In this document: positions 43,126 to 52,023 of the stretch, in pieces
Layout: the number at the start of each line of letters is the position of its first letter
How positions within the stretch are numbered: the stretch's first letter is position 1
NCBI GenBank assembly: GCA_958370785.1
Contig: CATXKN010000002.1
Coordinates: 62,001 to 126,000 of the forward strand
DNA from: an uncultured Collinsella sp.
GTDB lineage: Bacteria; Actinomycetota; Coriobacteriia; Coriobacteriales; Coriobacteriaceae
Reading direction: 5' to 3'
DNA: 64,000 nt
The notes under the pieces: generated by a model
What the model was told of the DNA's origin: nothing
The model's input: only the letters and a program-made list of their open reading frames with translations
Databases searched by the model: none
Translations under genes and position numbers: made by a program

Positions 43126-43429
43126 CCACCACAAAGGTACCCTTGCGGTGGCTTGATTCGTTTGTTTGTCTTGATCTGTAACAGTTGTAAGGTCAAAAAC
43201 GGGCTAGATGTTACAGATTGAGATTATTTAGGTCGATATCGGTCGTTTGTCTCGATCTGTAACATCTAGGGTCGATTTTGCCGAGTTACTGTTACAGATC
43301 GAGATTATCTTCTCAGCGGAATTTGGATGTCTCGATCTGTAACAGGTGGGCCGAAAAATGGGCTCTAACTGTTACAGATTGAGACGTTTGTGGTAGCCAC
43401 CGCAAAGGTGCCTGTCCCCTTTGTGGTGA
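43126..43429. repeat. Alternating-orientation repeat array within an outer inverted repeat
   Basis: Six 16-nt repeats start at 43168, 43209, 43249, 43290, 43329 and 43370. They alternate between GTCTCGATCTGTAACA and its reverse complement, at 39-41-nt intervals. All three within-hairpin loops are 25 nt and variable; the two links are 24 and 23 nt. Outer arms (43126-43153 and 43395-43429) share CCACCACAAAGG and GCGGTGGCT as inverted repeats. The element fills the gap between two convergent genes and contains no gene. Confidence 0.9.
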
Positions 43430-43445
43430 CTTTGGGCTGCAAATC

Positions 43446-44276
43446 TTAATACTGCCACATATGGTTGACGGGGCCGGAACCTTTGCCCATGTCAAAGCCG
43501 GCGGCGAGAGCGCCGGTTAGGTAGGCCTTGCCGGCGTTGATGGCGTCGGCAAGTTCCATGCCCTGGGCCAGCGCGCAGGCGATGGCGGACGAAAGCGTGC
43601 AGCCAGTACCATGCGTGTTGCCGGTCTCGATGCGCTTGTGGCGGAACCACGTGGTGAGCGGATCGCCCAGGTGGTTACCCTCGTCATCGAGCGGCGCGGG
43701 CTCTGCTAGCACATCGTTCGCCTCGTTGACAAAATGCCCGCCCTTAACGAGAGACGCGCAGCCAAAGCGACGGGTGAGAAGCATGGCGGCATTTTGCTGC
43801 GTGCGCTCGGAATCGACCTCGTAATCGAGCAACGCCATAGCCTCGGGAATGTTGGGCGTGATGACGGTTGCCAACGGGAACAGGCGGCGGGTGAGTGCCT
43901 CAGAGGCATCCTCGGCAATGAGGCGAGCGCCCGAGGTGGCGACCATGACGGGGTCGACGACCACGTTCGTTGCGTTCCAGGCGCTCAAGCGGTCGGCGAT
44001 GACTTCGATAATCTCGACAGAAGAAACCATGCCGATCTTGACGGCGCTCGGGCGAATATCGTCAAAGACGGCGTCAATTTGTGCAGCGACGATATCAGGG
44101 GAGATATTCTGCACGGCGGTGACACCGAGCGTGTTTTGTGCGGTGATGGCTGTAATGGCTGTCTCGGCATACAGGCGGTGCGCCGTAATGGTCTTGATGT
44201 CGGCCTGAATGCCGGCACCACCGCTGGAATCGGATCCTGCGATGGACAGGACGGCAGGTACCTTGCTACGATCCAT
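43446..44276 (-). CDS. thiD: Hydroxymethylpyrimidine (phosphate) kinase
   Basis: Ribokinase-fold enzyme that phosphorylates HMP and HMP-phosphate to HMP-PP for thiamine synthesis. The 276-residue protein has AGSDSSGGAGIQADIKT at the N-terminus, VDPVMVATSGARL in the middle and the anion-hole motif THGTGCTLSSAIA near the C-terminus with the catalytic Asp-region GTGC. GGGAGCG precedes the ATG on the minus strand. It follows thiC on the same strand after 182 bp. That gap holds a GCCCGGG/CCCGGGC hairpin and a TATAAT, so it may have its own promoter. Confidence 0.96.
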   Translation of the reverse strand: MDRSKVPAVLSIAGSDSSGGAGIQADIKTITAHRLYAETAITAITAQNTLGVTAVQNISPDIVAAQIDAVFDDIRPSAVKIGMVSSVEIIEVIADRLSAWNATNVVVDPVMVATSGARLIAEDASEALTRRLFPLATVITPNIPEAMALLDYEVDSERTQQNAAMLLTRRFGCASLVKGGHFVNEANDVLAEPAPLDDEGNHLGDPLTTWFRHKRIETGNTHGTGCTLSSAIACALAQGMELADAINAGKAYLTGALAAGFDMGKGSGPVNHMWQY

Positions 44277-44322
44277 GTTCGCTCCCTTGTCCGGTTGGAT
44301 TCAAATGGGTCTTTTACCCCGC

Positions 44323-44328
44323 ATTATA
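44323..44328 (-). promoter_or_regulatory. Possible -10 element for thiD
   Basis: TATAAT on the minus strand, 47 nt before the thiD start and just after a GCCCGGG/CCCGGGC hairpin (about 44334-44365). The -35 is not convincing. Confidence 0.35.
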
Positions 44329-44458
44329 AAGATGCCCGGGCCGGCTGTATGCCGATCCCGGGCGGGCGATGCAATCTTTACGCAAATGTTAGCAAATGTT
44401 CACACGTCAACAATTGACGGGCGCTGTAGCAGGTTTGCGGGCGATTGCCGCGTAAAGG

Positions 44459-45793
44459 CTAATCCTCCATGCCAAGATCAATCGTCGTGCCTTCGAACAC
44501 CTTGTTAACGGTGCGGACAGCACACATCTTGCCGCACATGGTACAAGTACCCTCGGTGGCGGCAGGGGATTCCTCGTAGCGCTTCTTACCGGTGACCGGG
44601 TCGAGCGCGCACTTCCACATGGCATCCCAGTCGAGCTTGCGGCGTGCCTGGCCCATCTTGTCGTCCATGTCGCGGGCGTGCGGCACCTTCTTGGCGATAT
44701 CGGCGGCATGTGCGGCGATCTTAGTGGCCATGAGGCCGTCGAGCACATCCTGGGCGTTAGGCAGGCATAGGTGCTCTGCCGGCGTCACGTAGCACAGGAA
44801 GTCGGCGCCGGAGCTTGCGGAGATGGCGCCGCCGATGGCTGCGGTGATGTGGTCGTAACCCACGCCGATATCGGTCACCAGCGGCCCCAGCACATAGAAC
44901 GGGGCGTTGTGGCACAGGCGCTTCTGCAGCTTCATGTTGGCGGCGATCTCGTCGAGCGCCATGTGGCCCGGTCCCTCGACCATAACCTGGACGCCGGCGG
45001 CCCAGGCGCGCTTGCACAGCTTGCCCAGCTCGATCATCTCGGCGGTCTCGGTGGCGTCGTTGGAATCGTAGAGGCAGCCCGGGCGGCAGGAATCGCCGAG
45101 CGAGATCGTCACGTCGTACTCGTGGCAGATCTCGAGCACCTCGTCGTAGAACTCGTAGAAGGGGTTCTCATTGCCGGTGACCTCCATCCAGCCAAACAGC
45201 AGCGAGCCGCCGCGGCTGACGATGTTCATGAGGCGGCCGGTCTCCTTAAAGGTCTTGATGACCGACTTGTTGATGCCGCAGTGGATGGTCATGAAGTCCA
45301 CGCCGTCCTCGGCGTGCGCGCGCACGACCTCGAGCAGGTCGTCCTTGGTAAGCTTGACCAGCGGCTTTTCCATGTAGCCGATGGCGTCGTACATGGGGAC
45401 GGTGCCCACCATGAGCGGCGTCTCGTCGATGAGCTGCTGGCGGAACTGGCGTGTCTTGCCCGAGTTGGAGAGGTCCATGATGGCGTCGGCGCCAAAGTCC
45501 TCGGCGATCTTGACCTTCTTCCATTCCTCGGCGGCATCGGCCTTGTCGCCCGAGATGCCCAAGTTCACGTTGACCTTGGTGGACAGGCCCTCACCGACAC
45601 CAAAGGCGCGCATGCCCTTTTTGATGTGCACGATGTTGGCGGGAATGGCGATGCGGCCGTCGGCCACGCGCTCGCGGATGTACTCGGGGTCGCGATGCTC
45701 GCGCTCGGCGACTTCCTTCATCTGCGGTGTGATCTGCCCGGCGCGGGCGAAGTCGATTTGCGTGACGAGCTTGGGCTCGGTCTGTGTGCTCAT
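44459..45793 (-). CDS. thiC: Phosphomethylpyrimidine synthase ThiC
   Basis: Radical-SAM-like enzyme that rearranges aminoimidazole ribotide to HMP-phosphate. At 444 residues it is the short form without the extra N-terminal domain. It has RVADGRIAIPANIVH at the N-terminus, GDSCRPGCLYDSND and EGPGHMALDEI in the barrel, and the C-terminal iron-sulfur motif CTMCGKMC, which is CX2CX3C here rather than the CX2CX4C of the long form. Start ATG 45793 lies just downstream of the TPP riboswitch; an upstream in-frame start at 45817 falls inside the aptamer. First gene of the thiC-thiD unit. Confidence 0.96.
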   Translation of the reverse strand: MSTQTEPKLVTQIDFARAGQITPQMKEVAEREHRDPEYIRERVADGRIAIPANIVHIKKGMRAFGVGEGLSTKVNVNLGISGDKADAAEEWKKVKIAEDFGADAIMDLSNSGKTRQFRQQLIDETPLMVGTVPMYDAIGYMEKPLVKLTKDDLLEVVRAHAEDGVDFMTIHCGINKSVIKTFKETGRLMNIVSRGGSLLFGWMEVTGNENPFYEFYDEVLEICHEYDVTISLGDSCRPGCLYDSNDATETAEMIELGKLCKRAWAAGVQVMVEGPGHMALDEIAANMKLQKRLCHNAPFYVLGPLVTDIGVGYDHITAAIGGAISASSGADFLCYVTPAEHLCLPNAQDVLDGLMATKIAAHAADIAKKVPHARDMDDKMGQARRKLDWDAMWKCALDPVTGKKRYEESPAATEGTCTMCGKMCAVRTVNKVFEGTTIDLGMED

Positions 45794-45800
45794 TGGCACG

Positions 45801-45893
45801 GCTCCCTTCGTTGGCATTACCCATATCAGGTTTGCGGGTCAGGGCGGGCGCACCCAATCTCAGCCTGCCGTCTTGTCCTGCAAGCTCCCCGTT
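45801..45893 (-). promoter_or_regulatory. TPP riboswitch (THI box) upstream of thiC
   Basis: The minus strand shows the TPP aptamer core in order: GGGGAGC, GGCTGAGATTGGG, ACCCGC-AAACCTGATATGGGTAATGCC (quoted in part as ACCTGATATGGGTAATGCC) and GAAGGGAGC. The 3' strand of the closing stem ends 8 nt before the thiC ATG, so ligand binding probably blocks translation initiation. Confidence 0.95.
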
Positions 45894-45963
45894 ATGTCAT
45901 GGGCTCAAGTATAGCCTGAATGGGTACGATTGGGCCAACGAGCGTACCTGTGGGGAGGCGAAC

Positions 45964-46479
45964 ATGGAAGACAAGCATCTATATCGAGAGACACAATGGG
46001 ACGTATCGGCCGAGGAGGGCCGTGCGCACCATGGGTTGGTCGCGATTGGCTTTGCGGTGCTTGCCGTGCTGGTGATTGCCTTTTGTATTTGGACGTTTGG
46101 CGGTCGCGGCGGCGCTGCCTGGGAGTTTGAGGCCGACGAGGCCCTGCCGATCATGACGGTGAAGGTCGCGGGCGGCAATACCGTTGCCGCGCCGGGCGAC
46201 TATTGGTATCCGCGCGATGAGTTTATGCAACTGCAGCTGAGCGGCGGGTCTATTCCTGGCGAGGAAATCGAACGCGTGACGTTTGATGCGGCGCTCAAAA
46301 CACTCACGGTGAAGCTCAAAGATCAGGGGAACGTGCCCACGACGATGGATATCGCGCTGACGGAATGGCGCCTGGAGCCCCCGTCGGGCATCAAGGTGTC
46401 CGAGGTGGAGCATGTCAAAATTACCTATCAGGATGGCTCGACAAATGAAATTGCCAAAGCCGACGGCTTGGCGGAATAG
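45964..46479 (+). CDS. Hypothetical single-pass membrane protein
   Basis: Not recognised. The 171-residue protein has a polar N-terminus (about 25 residues), one hydrophobic segment (about 26-46: LVAIGFAVLAVLVIAFCIW) and an extracytoplasmic beta-rich domain of about 120 residues with no Cys, no lipobox and no obvious repeats. Topology suggests N-in with an exported domain. GGGGAGG lies upstream of ATG 45964. It is divergent from thiC, starting about 70 bp from the riboswitch, and convergent with yaaA. Confidence 0.75.
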   Translation: MEDKHLYRETQWDVSAEEGRAHHGLVAIGFAVLAVLVIAFCIWTFGGRGGAAWEFEADEALPIMTVKVAGGNTVAAPGDYWYPRDEFMQLQLSGGSIPGEEIERVTFDAALKTLTVKLKDQGNVPTTMDIALTEWRLEPPSGIKVSEVEHVKITYQDGSTNEIAKADGLAE

Positions 46480-46519
46480 ACGCCGTGCCTAGGCAGCACA
46501 TTCAAAAGTAGCGGTGGTC

Positions 46520-47329
46520 CTACAAGGCCTGTTCGTTCAGGAAGACCAAAGTGTTTTTATTTGAAAGCTCGGGAAAGTGACGATAACCAACGTCGAACGC
46601 GGTGAGTTCGCTTACATCCTCGAGCTTGTTTTCTGCCATCCAGCGCACCATAGAGCCGCGCGCCTTTTTGCTGGCGGTCGAGCGCTGGATGGGCTTGCCG
46701 TTGCGGACGCCTTCGCCAAAGAGACACGTGACGACCGTGACGTCGGTGGTGAGGCGGGTCAGAACGGCCTTGGCGTATTCCACGCTGGCAAGGTTGACGA
46801 TCGTAGCGTTGGAGCCTGCCGGAGCGATAGCCCGTGCGAGCTTGTCGCCCCAAAACGCGTAGAGGTCTCGGGCACCGTCGATGGCAAGTTTCGCGCCCAT
46901 CTCCAGCCGATACGGTTCAACGGCATGAAAGGGGCGTACGCATCCGTAAAGGCCCGAGAGGATCCAGAGATGGTTTTGCAGCCAGTCGAGCTGTGCGGCA
47001 TCCATGACCTCGGGCGCCATGCTTTGGTATTGGATGCCGTGGTAGGACATGACGGCGGGGGAGATTCGACGCGCGATATCGGGATCGGCGAGGTCGGAAT
47101 CGCTCAGGACGGGCATAAATTCGTGAAGCGTATCCAGGCACGTTGTAAGCAGCCTGTCGCTCACGTTCCACAGCGCCTGCAGGCCGCCGCTGCCTTCATT
47201 CCGCTCGATATCTAGCAGTGCGCGGTGGAGGCGAGCCGTCTCGCGCGCAAAGGGTGGAATGCCCAGGACTTCAAAAGCATCTTGGGCCGCGCGCATTTGC
47301 TTGGCGAGCGAAATGATGACTTGCAGCAT
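46520..47329 (-). CDS. yaaA: YaaA (DUF328) family peroxide-stress protein
   Basis: A 269-residue member of the YaaA family, which in E. coli lowers free iron during peroxide stress and adopts a DNA-binding fold. Family segments visible are YHGIQYQSMAPEVM, WILSGLYGCVRPFHAVEPYRLEMG (split as WILSGLYGCVRP and HAVEPYRLEMG), NLASVEYAKAV, KKARGSMVRWM and GYRHFPELS. The start with GGAGAG upstream on the minus strand is plausible. The next gene upstream on the same strand is the M18 peptidase, separated by a family B palindrome. Confidence 0.9.
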   Translation of the reverse strand: MLQVIISLAKQMRAAQDAFEVLGIPPFARETARLHRALLDIERNEGSGGLQALWNVSDRLLTTCLDTLHEFMPVLSDSDLADPDIARRISPAVMSYHGIQYQSMAPEVMDAAQLDWLQNHLWILSGLYGCVRPFHAVEPYRLEMGAKLAIDGARDLYAFWGDKLARAIAPAGSNATIVNLASVEYAKAVLTRLTTDVTVVTCLFGEGVRNGKPIQRSTASKKARGSMVRWMAENKLEDVSELTAFDVGYRHFPELSNKNTLVFLNEQAL

Positions 47330-47353
47330 GGACTCTCCTCTGCCAAAAAAAGA

Positions 47354-47420
47354 AGTTGCGGTGGAATAATTCCTGTTTTGCCTGTTAAAAGGCGTGTTTG
47401 GGAACTATTCCACCGCAACT
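47354..47420. repeat. Dispersed palindrome family B, copy 2
   Basis: Arms 47354-47373 and 47401-47420 pair over 20 bp with one mismatch, and the right arm is identical to that of copy 1 at 7961-7980. The loop contains its own small hairpin (GCCT...AGGC). It lies between yaaA and the M18 peptidase gene, both on the minus strand. Confidence 0.9.
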
Positions 47421-47433
47421 GATGAAGGGTTGG

Positions 47434-48831
47434 TTAGGCGCGCTCGATGAAGGCCTTGTAGCCGCGATATGCCTCGTAGATATCGGCCTTGTTGGCGACC
47501 TCCCACAGGGCGTGCATGGACAGGACGGCAACGCCGGAGTCGATGACGTTCATGCCGTACTTGGCCATGATGTAGGCGATGGTGCCGCCGCCGCCCGCGT
47601 TGACGCGGCCGAGCTCGCAGGTCTGGAAGTCCACGCCGGCCTCGTCCATGATGTCGCGGACGAGGGCCACGTACTCGGCGTCGGCGTCGTTAGATCCGCC
47701 CTTGCCACGGCTGCCCGTGTACTTGTTAAAGCACAGGCCGCGACCCATAAAGGCTGCGTTCTTGGTCTCGAACTTGCCGGCATAGCCCGGGTCGAAGCCG
47801 GCGGACACGTCAGAGGAAAGCATGCGGCTGTGAGCGAGTGCACGGCGCAGGGCCAGCGGGCTATCCTCGCCGGCGAGCGTCATGATCTCGGCGACGGTGT
47901 TCTCGAAGAAGCGGCTCGTCATGCCGGTGGCACCCACGGAGCCGATCTCCTCCTTGTCGACGATGAGTGTGATGCTCGTGCGCTCCACGTTGGCGACGTT
48001 GATCTGGGCGAGCATGGACGGATAGGCGCAGACGCGGTCGTCGTGGCCATAGCCCAGAATCATGGAGCGGTCGAGGCCCATGTCGCGGGCCGGGCCGGCG
48101 GGCACGACCTCGATCTCGGCGGAGAGGAAGTCCTCCTCCTCGACGTCGTACTGCTCCTTGAGGATGTCCAGGAACATCTGCTTGACGGGCTCCTTGGGGG
48201 CGTCCTTGTCGTCCTCGTCAAACTTGACGGGGCGGCCGCCCACGATCACGTCGAGGATTTCGGCGTCGACGGCGTCCTTGGCGGGCTTGGCCATCTGCTC
48301 GCTCGAGAGGTGGATCAGCAGGTCGGAGATGGTAAAGACCGGGTCGTCTGCCTTGTCGCCGATGTTGATGTCGACGGTGGTGCCGTCCTTTTTGCAGATG
48401 ACGCCCACGAGTGCGAGCGGGGAAGCGACCCAGTGGTAGCTCTTGACGCCGCCATAGTAGTGCGTGTCGAGATAAGCCATGTCGCCGGCCTCGAAGGCGG
48501 GGTTCTGCTTAAGGTCTAGGCGCGGCGAGTCCACGTGGGCTCCCAGGATGTTAAAGCCCTGCTCGAGCGGGGCGGTGCCCAGGTTGACGAGCATGAGGTC
48601 CTTGCCGTGATTGGCGGCGTACACCTTGTCGCCGGCCTTGAGCGCGCGGCCCTCGGCGATCACGGTCTCCAGATCGACGTAGCCCGCCTCCTCGGCCATC
48701 TTGATACCGGTCTTGACGCACAGGCGCTCGGTCTTGTTCTCGCTCAAAAATTGCTTATAGCCGCGGCAAAGCTCCTCGAGCTCCTCGATTTGCTGTGGCG
48801 TGTACTTTTTCCATGCGCAGGGACGCTCCAT
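47434..48831 (-). CDS. M18-family aminopeptidase
   Basis: Cytosolic dizinc aminopeptidase of 465 residues, releasing N-terminal residues (acidic or neutral) from peptides. Metal and catalytic motifs are GAHVDSPRLDLK, DKEEIGS with the general-base Glu, LSSDVSAGFDPGYAG and the C-terminal SMHALWEV with a zinc His. The start at 48831 has AAGGAG upstream on the minus strand; a much longer upstream frame to 49392 is antisense to polA and rejected. It is divergent from polA. Confidence 0.93.
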   Translation of the reverse strand: MERPCAWKKYTPQQIEELEELCRGYKQFLSENKTERLCVKTGIKMAEEAGYVDLETVIAEGRALKAGDKVYAANHGKDLMLVNLGTAPLEQGFNILGAHVDSPRLDLKQNPAFEAGDMAYLDTHYYGGVKSYHWVASPLALVGVICKKDGTTVDINIGDKADDPVFTISDLLIHLSSEQMAKPAKDAVDAEILDVIVGGRPVKFDEDDKDAPKEPVKQMFLDILKEQYDVEEEDFLSAEIEVVPAGPARDMGLDRSMILGYGHDDRVCAYPSMLAQINVANVERTSITLIVDKEEIGSVGATGMTSRFFENTVAEIMTLAGEDSPLALRRALAHSRMLSSDVSAGFDPGYAGKFETKNAAFMGRGLCFNKYTGSRGKGGSNDADAEYVALVRDIMDEAGVDFQTCELGRVNAGGGGTIAYIMAKYGMNVIDSGVAVLSMHALWEVANKADIYEAYRGYKAFIERA

Positions 48832-48997
48832 GACGCAGGCTCCTTTCGGATCGATCGTGCTGGTTGATGTACCGTGAGCCATCGTATCACGCGCGGGCCC
48901 GCGGCGGCAGGGGAGCCTGATGTGCGGTGGTCGCGGGGCGGGGAGCGTGTAAACTGGAGTGAGCAAACCGTGCCCAGCCCAAAGCGAGGTATTCAAT

Positions 48998-51748
48998 ATG
49001 TCTGACAAGCGCCGCACCTTTGCCGTTATCGACGGCAACTCGCTCATGCATCGCGCCTTCCACGCCGTGCCGCCGACCATGAACGCGCCGGACGGTCGCC
49101 CCACCAATGCGATCTTTGGCTTTCTGAACATGTTTCTCAAGATGATCGATGCCTTTAACCCCGACGGTGTGGTCGTGGCGTTTGATAAGGGCAAGCCGCG
49201 CGTGCGCATGGAGATGCTGCCGCAGTATAAGGCGCAGCGCCCGCCCATGGACCCCGATCTGCACGCGCAGTTTCCGATGATCAAGGAGCTGCTCACCGCG
49301 CTCAACGTGCCGATTCTGCAGTCCGAGGGCTGGGAAGGCGACGATATCCTGGGAACCATGGCGCGCCTGGGCGAGCAGGCCGGCTGCGACATGCTGCTGG
49401 TGACCGGTGATCGCGATATGTATCAGCTCGTGACCGAGCACGTCAACGTGGTCTCGACCCGCAAGGGCCTGTCCGACGTGGCGATTATGACGCCCGAGAG
49501 CGTGGACGATCTGTATCACGGCATCACGCCGGCGCTCGTGCCCGACTTTTATGGCCTGAAGGGCGACACGTCCGATAACATCCCCGGCGTGCCGGGCATC
49601 GGCCCCAAAAAGGCGAGCGCGCTCATTGCGCAGTACGGTAGCCTGGACGAGGTCATCGCACACGCCGACGAGGTCAAGGGCAAGATGGGCGAAAACCTGC
49701 GAGCACACATCGACGATGCCCTGCTGAGCCGCAAGGTCGCGACCATCCGCACCGATGCGCCCGTTGAGCTCGATTTTGAGACGACGTCCTTCCCGGCGTT
49801 TTCTGCCGATGAGGTTTCTGCGGCGCTGGGTACGCTTGGTATCACCGCCATGCAGAACCGTTTCTTGGCGCTGATCGGCGGCGAGGGCGGGGCTGCTGCT
49901 GCCTCCAGTGTGTTTGAGATGCCTGCGATGGTTCGCGCGGCCGCCGGCGATGCTGACGCGCTTGGTGCCGTTGCGGCTGAGGTCTCCCGTGCGATTGGTG
50001 CCGGTGAGTGGGTCGCCGCCGTGGTGGACGACGACAAGGAAGAGGGCGCGCTCTTTGGACTGACGCGCACGCTGTGGTTGGCGACGTCCAAGGGCCTGTT
50101 CGCGCTCGAGGAGGGCGACAGCGGTGCGGCGGCTGAGGTTGAGGGCTTCAACTTCGTCCACGGCGTGATTGCCGGCGTGCTCGCGCGTCTGTTTATGGAG
50201 GGCCGTGTGGCGAGCCCAGATATGAAGGCGCTGTTGCATGAGCTTTCGCCCATCGATTCCTCTGAGCCCGAGCTCATGGATCCGCTGGTAGTCGATTCCA
50301 CGCGTATCTTCGATACCGTGGTTGCCGCCTACCTGTTGGATTCCGACCGCTCCGAGTTCGATGAGGCGTATCTGGCCGATACCTATCTGCAGATGACGCT
50401 GCCCGCGGCGCGCGGTGCAGAGGGTGCCGGCGAGGACGCTCCTGCGCCCGCCGCTCGCACGGCGGCCTTAACGCTGGCGCTGGTCACACCGCTGCGTGAC
50501 CGCATGGCCCGTGAGAATGCCGCCAACGTGTTCGATGGCATCGAGATGCCACTCGTGCCGGTGCTTGCCAAGATGGAGCGCGCGGGCATGCTCGTGGACC
50601 CCGACCGCCTGCACAGTCTGTCCGAGGGTCTGGCGACCCAGATTGCTGAGGTTGAGCGCAGCATTCGCGACCTGGCAGGTGACGAGACCTTTAATATTGG
50701 CAGTCCCATGCAACTGTCGCACGTACTCTTTGATGTGATGGGGCTTCCGACCAAGGGCCTCAAGAAGACCAAGCGCGGTTACTATTCGACCAACGCCAAG
50801 GTGTTGAGCGATCTTGCCCGCGACCACGAGATCGTGCGCCTGATTTTGGACTGGCGTGAGAAGTCCAAGATTAAGTCGACCTATCTGGACACGCTAGGTC
50901 CGCTGCGCCGTGGCGACGGTCGTGTGCACACCACGTACAACCAGACCATCACCGCGACGGGGCGTCTGTCTTCGAGCGACCCCAATCTGCAAAACATTCC
51001 GACGCGCTCGGAGCTGGGGCGTACCGTCAAGACGGCGTTCTCGGCGGGCGAGGGCAGTGTCTTTTTGGCCGTGGACTACTCGCAGATCGAGCTGCGCCTG
51101 CTGGCGCATCTTTCGGGTGATGAACATCTGGTACGTGCCTTTAACGAGGGTGAGGACTTTCATGCCGAGACGGCCGCGCGTGTATTTGGCGTGCCGGTGT
51201 CCGAGGTAACGCCCGACTTGCGCAGCCGCGCCAAGGCCGTGAACTTTGGCATCGTGTACGGCCAGCAGGCCTACGGTCTGTCGCAGTCGCTGCATATCTC
51301 GATGGCCGAGGCGCGCGATATGATCGATCGCTACTACGAGGCCTACCCGGGCGTGCGCACGTTCCTCGATAATGTGGTGGCGCGCGCCAAGCAGACGGGC
51401 TATGCCGAGACCATGTATGGCCGCAGACGCCATATTCCCGAGCTCAAGGCCAAAAACCCGCAACTCCGCGGTTTTGGCGAGCGCACGGCCATGAACCACC
51501 CCATGCAGGGCACCGCGGCTGACATCATCAAGATCGCCATGGCCCGCGTAAGCCGCCGCCTGGAAGAAGAGGGCTTTGCCGCCCACATGATCTTACAGGT
51601 ACACGACGAATTGGACTTTGAATGCCCCATCGACGAAGTCGAGCGCCTCACCGCCATGGTCCGCGACGTCATGGAGCACGTAGTAGACCTCCGCGTACCT
51701 CTCATCGCCGAAGCCAGCACCGGCATAACCTGGGCAGACGCGAAATAG
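48998..51748 (+). CDS. polA: DNA polymerase I
   Basis: Repair and Okazaki-fragment polymerase of 916 residues. The N-terminal 5'-3' exonuclease domain (about 1-290) has DGNSLMHRAFH, EGWEGDDILGT and GDTSDNIPGVPGIGPKKA. The middle region (about 300-500) is Ala- and Gly-rich and lacks the DxE and YxxxD residues of a working proofreading domain, as in many Gram-positive Pol I enzymes. The polymerase domain has motif A DYSQIELR (about residue 692), motif B RSRAKAVNFGIVYG and motif C VHDELDFE (about 867). ATG 48998 is chosen over 48959 for its family-like N-terminus. A terminator follows. Confidence 0.97.
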   Translation: MSDKRRTFAVIDGNSLMHRAFHAVPPTMNAPDGRPTNAIFGFLNMFLKMIDAFNPDGVVVAFDKGKPRVRMEMLPQYKAQRPPMDPDLHAQFPMIKELLTALNVPILQSEGWEGDDILGTMARLGEQAGCDMLLVTGDRDMYQLVTEHVNVVSTRKGLSDVAIMTPESVDDLYHGITPALVPDFYGLKGDTSDNIPGVPGIGPKKASALIAQYGSLDEVIAHADEVKGKMGENLRAHIDDALLSRKVATIRTDAPVELDFETTSFPAFSADEVSAALGTLGITAMQNRFLALIGGEGGAAAASSVFEMPAMVRAAAGDADALGAVAAEVSRAIGAGEWVAAVVDDDKEEGALFGLTRTLWLATSKGLFALEEGDSGAAAEVEGFNFVHGVIAGVLARLFMEGRVASPDMKALLHELSPIDSSEPELMDPLVVDSTRIFDTVVAAYLLDSDRSEFDEAYLADTYLQMTLPAARGAEGAGEDAPAPAARTAALTLALVTPLRDRMARENAANVFDGIEMPLVPVLAKMERAGMLVDPDRLHSLSEGLATQIAEVERSIRDLAGDETFNIGSPMQLSHVLFDVMGLPTKGLKKTKRGYYSTNAKVLSDLARDHEIVRLILDWREKSKIKSTYLDTLGPLRRGDGRVHTTYNQTITATGRLSSSDPNLQNIPTRSELGRTVKTAFSAGEGSVFLAVDYSQIELRLLAHLSGDEHLVRAFNEGEDFHAETAARVFGVPVSEVTPDLRSRAKAVNFGIVYGQQAYGLSQSLHISMAEARDMIDRYYEAYPGVRTFLDNVVARAKQTGYAETMYGRRRHIPELKAKNPQLRGFGERTAMNHPMQGTAADIIKIAMARVSRRLEEEGFAAHMILQVHDELDFECPIDEVERLTAMVRDVMEHVVDLRVPLIAEASTGITWADAK

Positions 51749-51782
51749 GAAAGCAACCACAGTTCCAAAGTAACCAAAAACA

Positions 51783-51820
51783 GAAGGACGCCCCTCATGA
51801 ACAAGGAGCGTCCTTCGTTC
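51783..51820. terminator. Terminator after polA
   Basis: Stem GAAGGACGC/GCGTCCTTC (51783-51791 with 51808-51816), followed by GTTCAATT. It may also serve the opposite strand. Confidence 0.6.
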
Positions 51821-51884
51821 AATTAAATTCAGCCAAAGTATCTAGGCGCCAAGACGCCATCTAGGCGGCAGACAAGTAAACCTA

Positions 51885-52013
51885 GGGCCTGGCCGGGCGG
51901 CACGGGTTAACTTTTCGTAGATTCCGCACGCAAAGAAAGCCACTTAATGTGGCTTTCGTCTTGCGCAGGACCTGACCGAGCGAAAAGTTATCCCGTGCCG
52001 CCCGGCCAGGCCC
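51885..52013. repeat. Long palindrome family D, copy 2
   Basis: Outer arms pair 22 bp (51885-51906 with 51992-52013), then one mismatch, then TAACTTTTCG/CGAAAAGTTA. Inside is a further hairpin CGCAA..GAAAGCCAC/GTGGCTTTC..TTGCG. The whole 129-nt element can fold into one rod. Its CACGGGTTAACTTTTCG segment resembles copy 1 at 37912-37995, and both are preceded by a CAGCCAAAG word. Confidence 0.85.
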
Positions 52014-52023
52014 GATGGGACGG

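Noticed and set aside
43168..43385. CRISPR array
   Set aside because: Repeats are only 16 nt and alternate in orientation, spacers are about 24 nt, there is no leader and no cas gene in the window. It is reported as a different kind of array.
47434..49392. A 652-residue version of the M18 peptidase
   Set aside because: The extra N-terminal part overlaps polA on the other strand and has no family similarity. The start at 48831 has a good ribosome-binding site.
48998..51748. polA read as damaged because the proofreading motifs are missing
   Set aside because: Loss of 3'-5' exonuclease residues is common in Gram-positive DNA polymerase I, and the frame is intact with all polymerase motifs.
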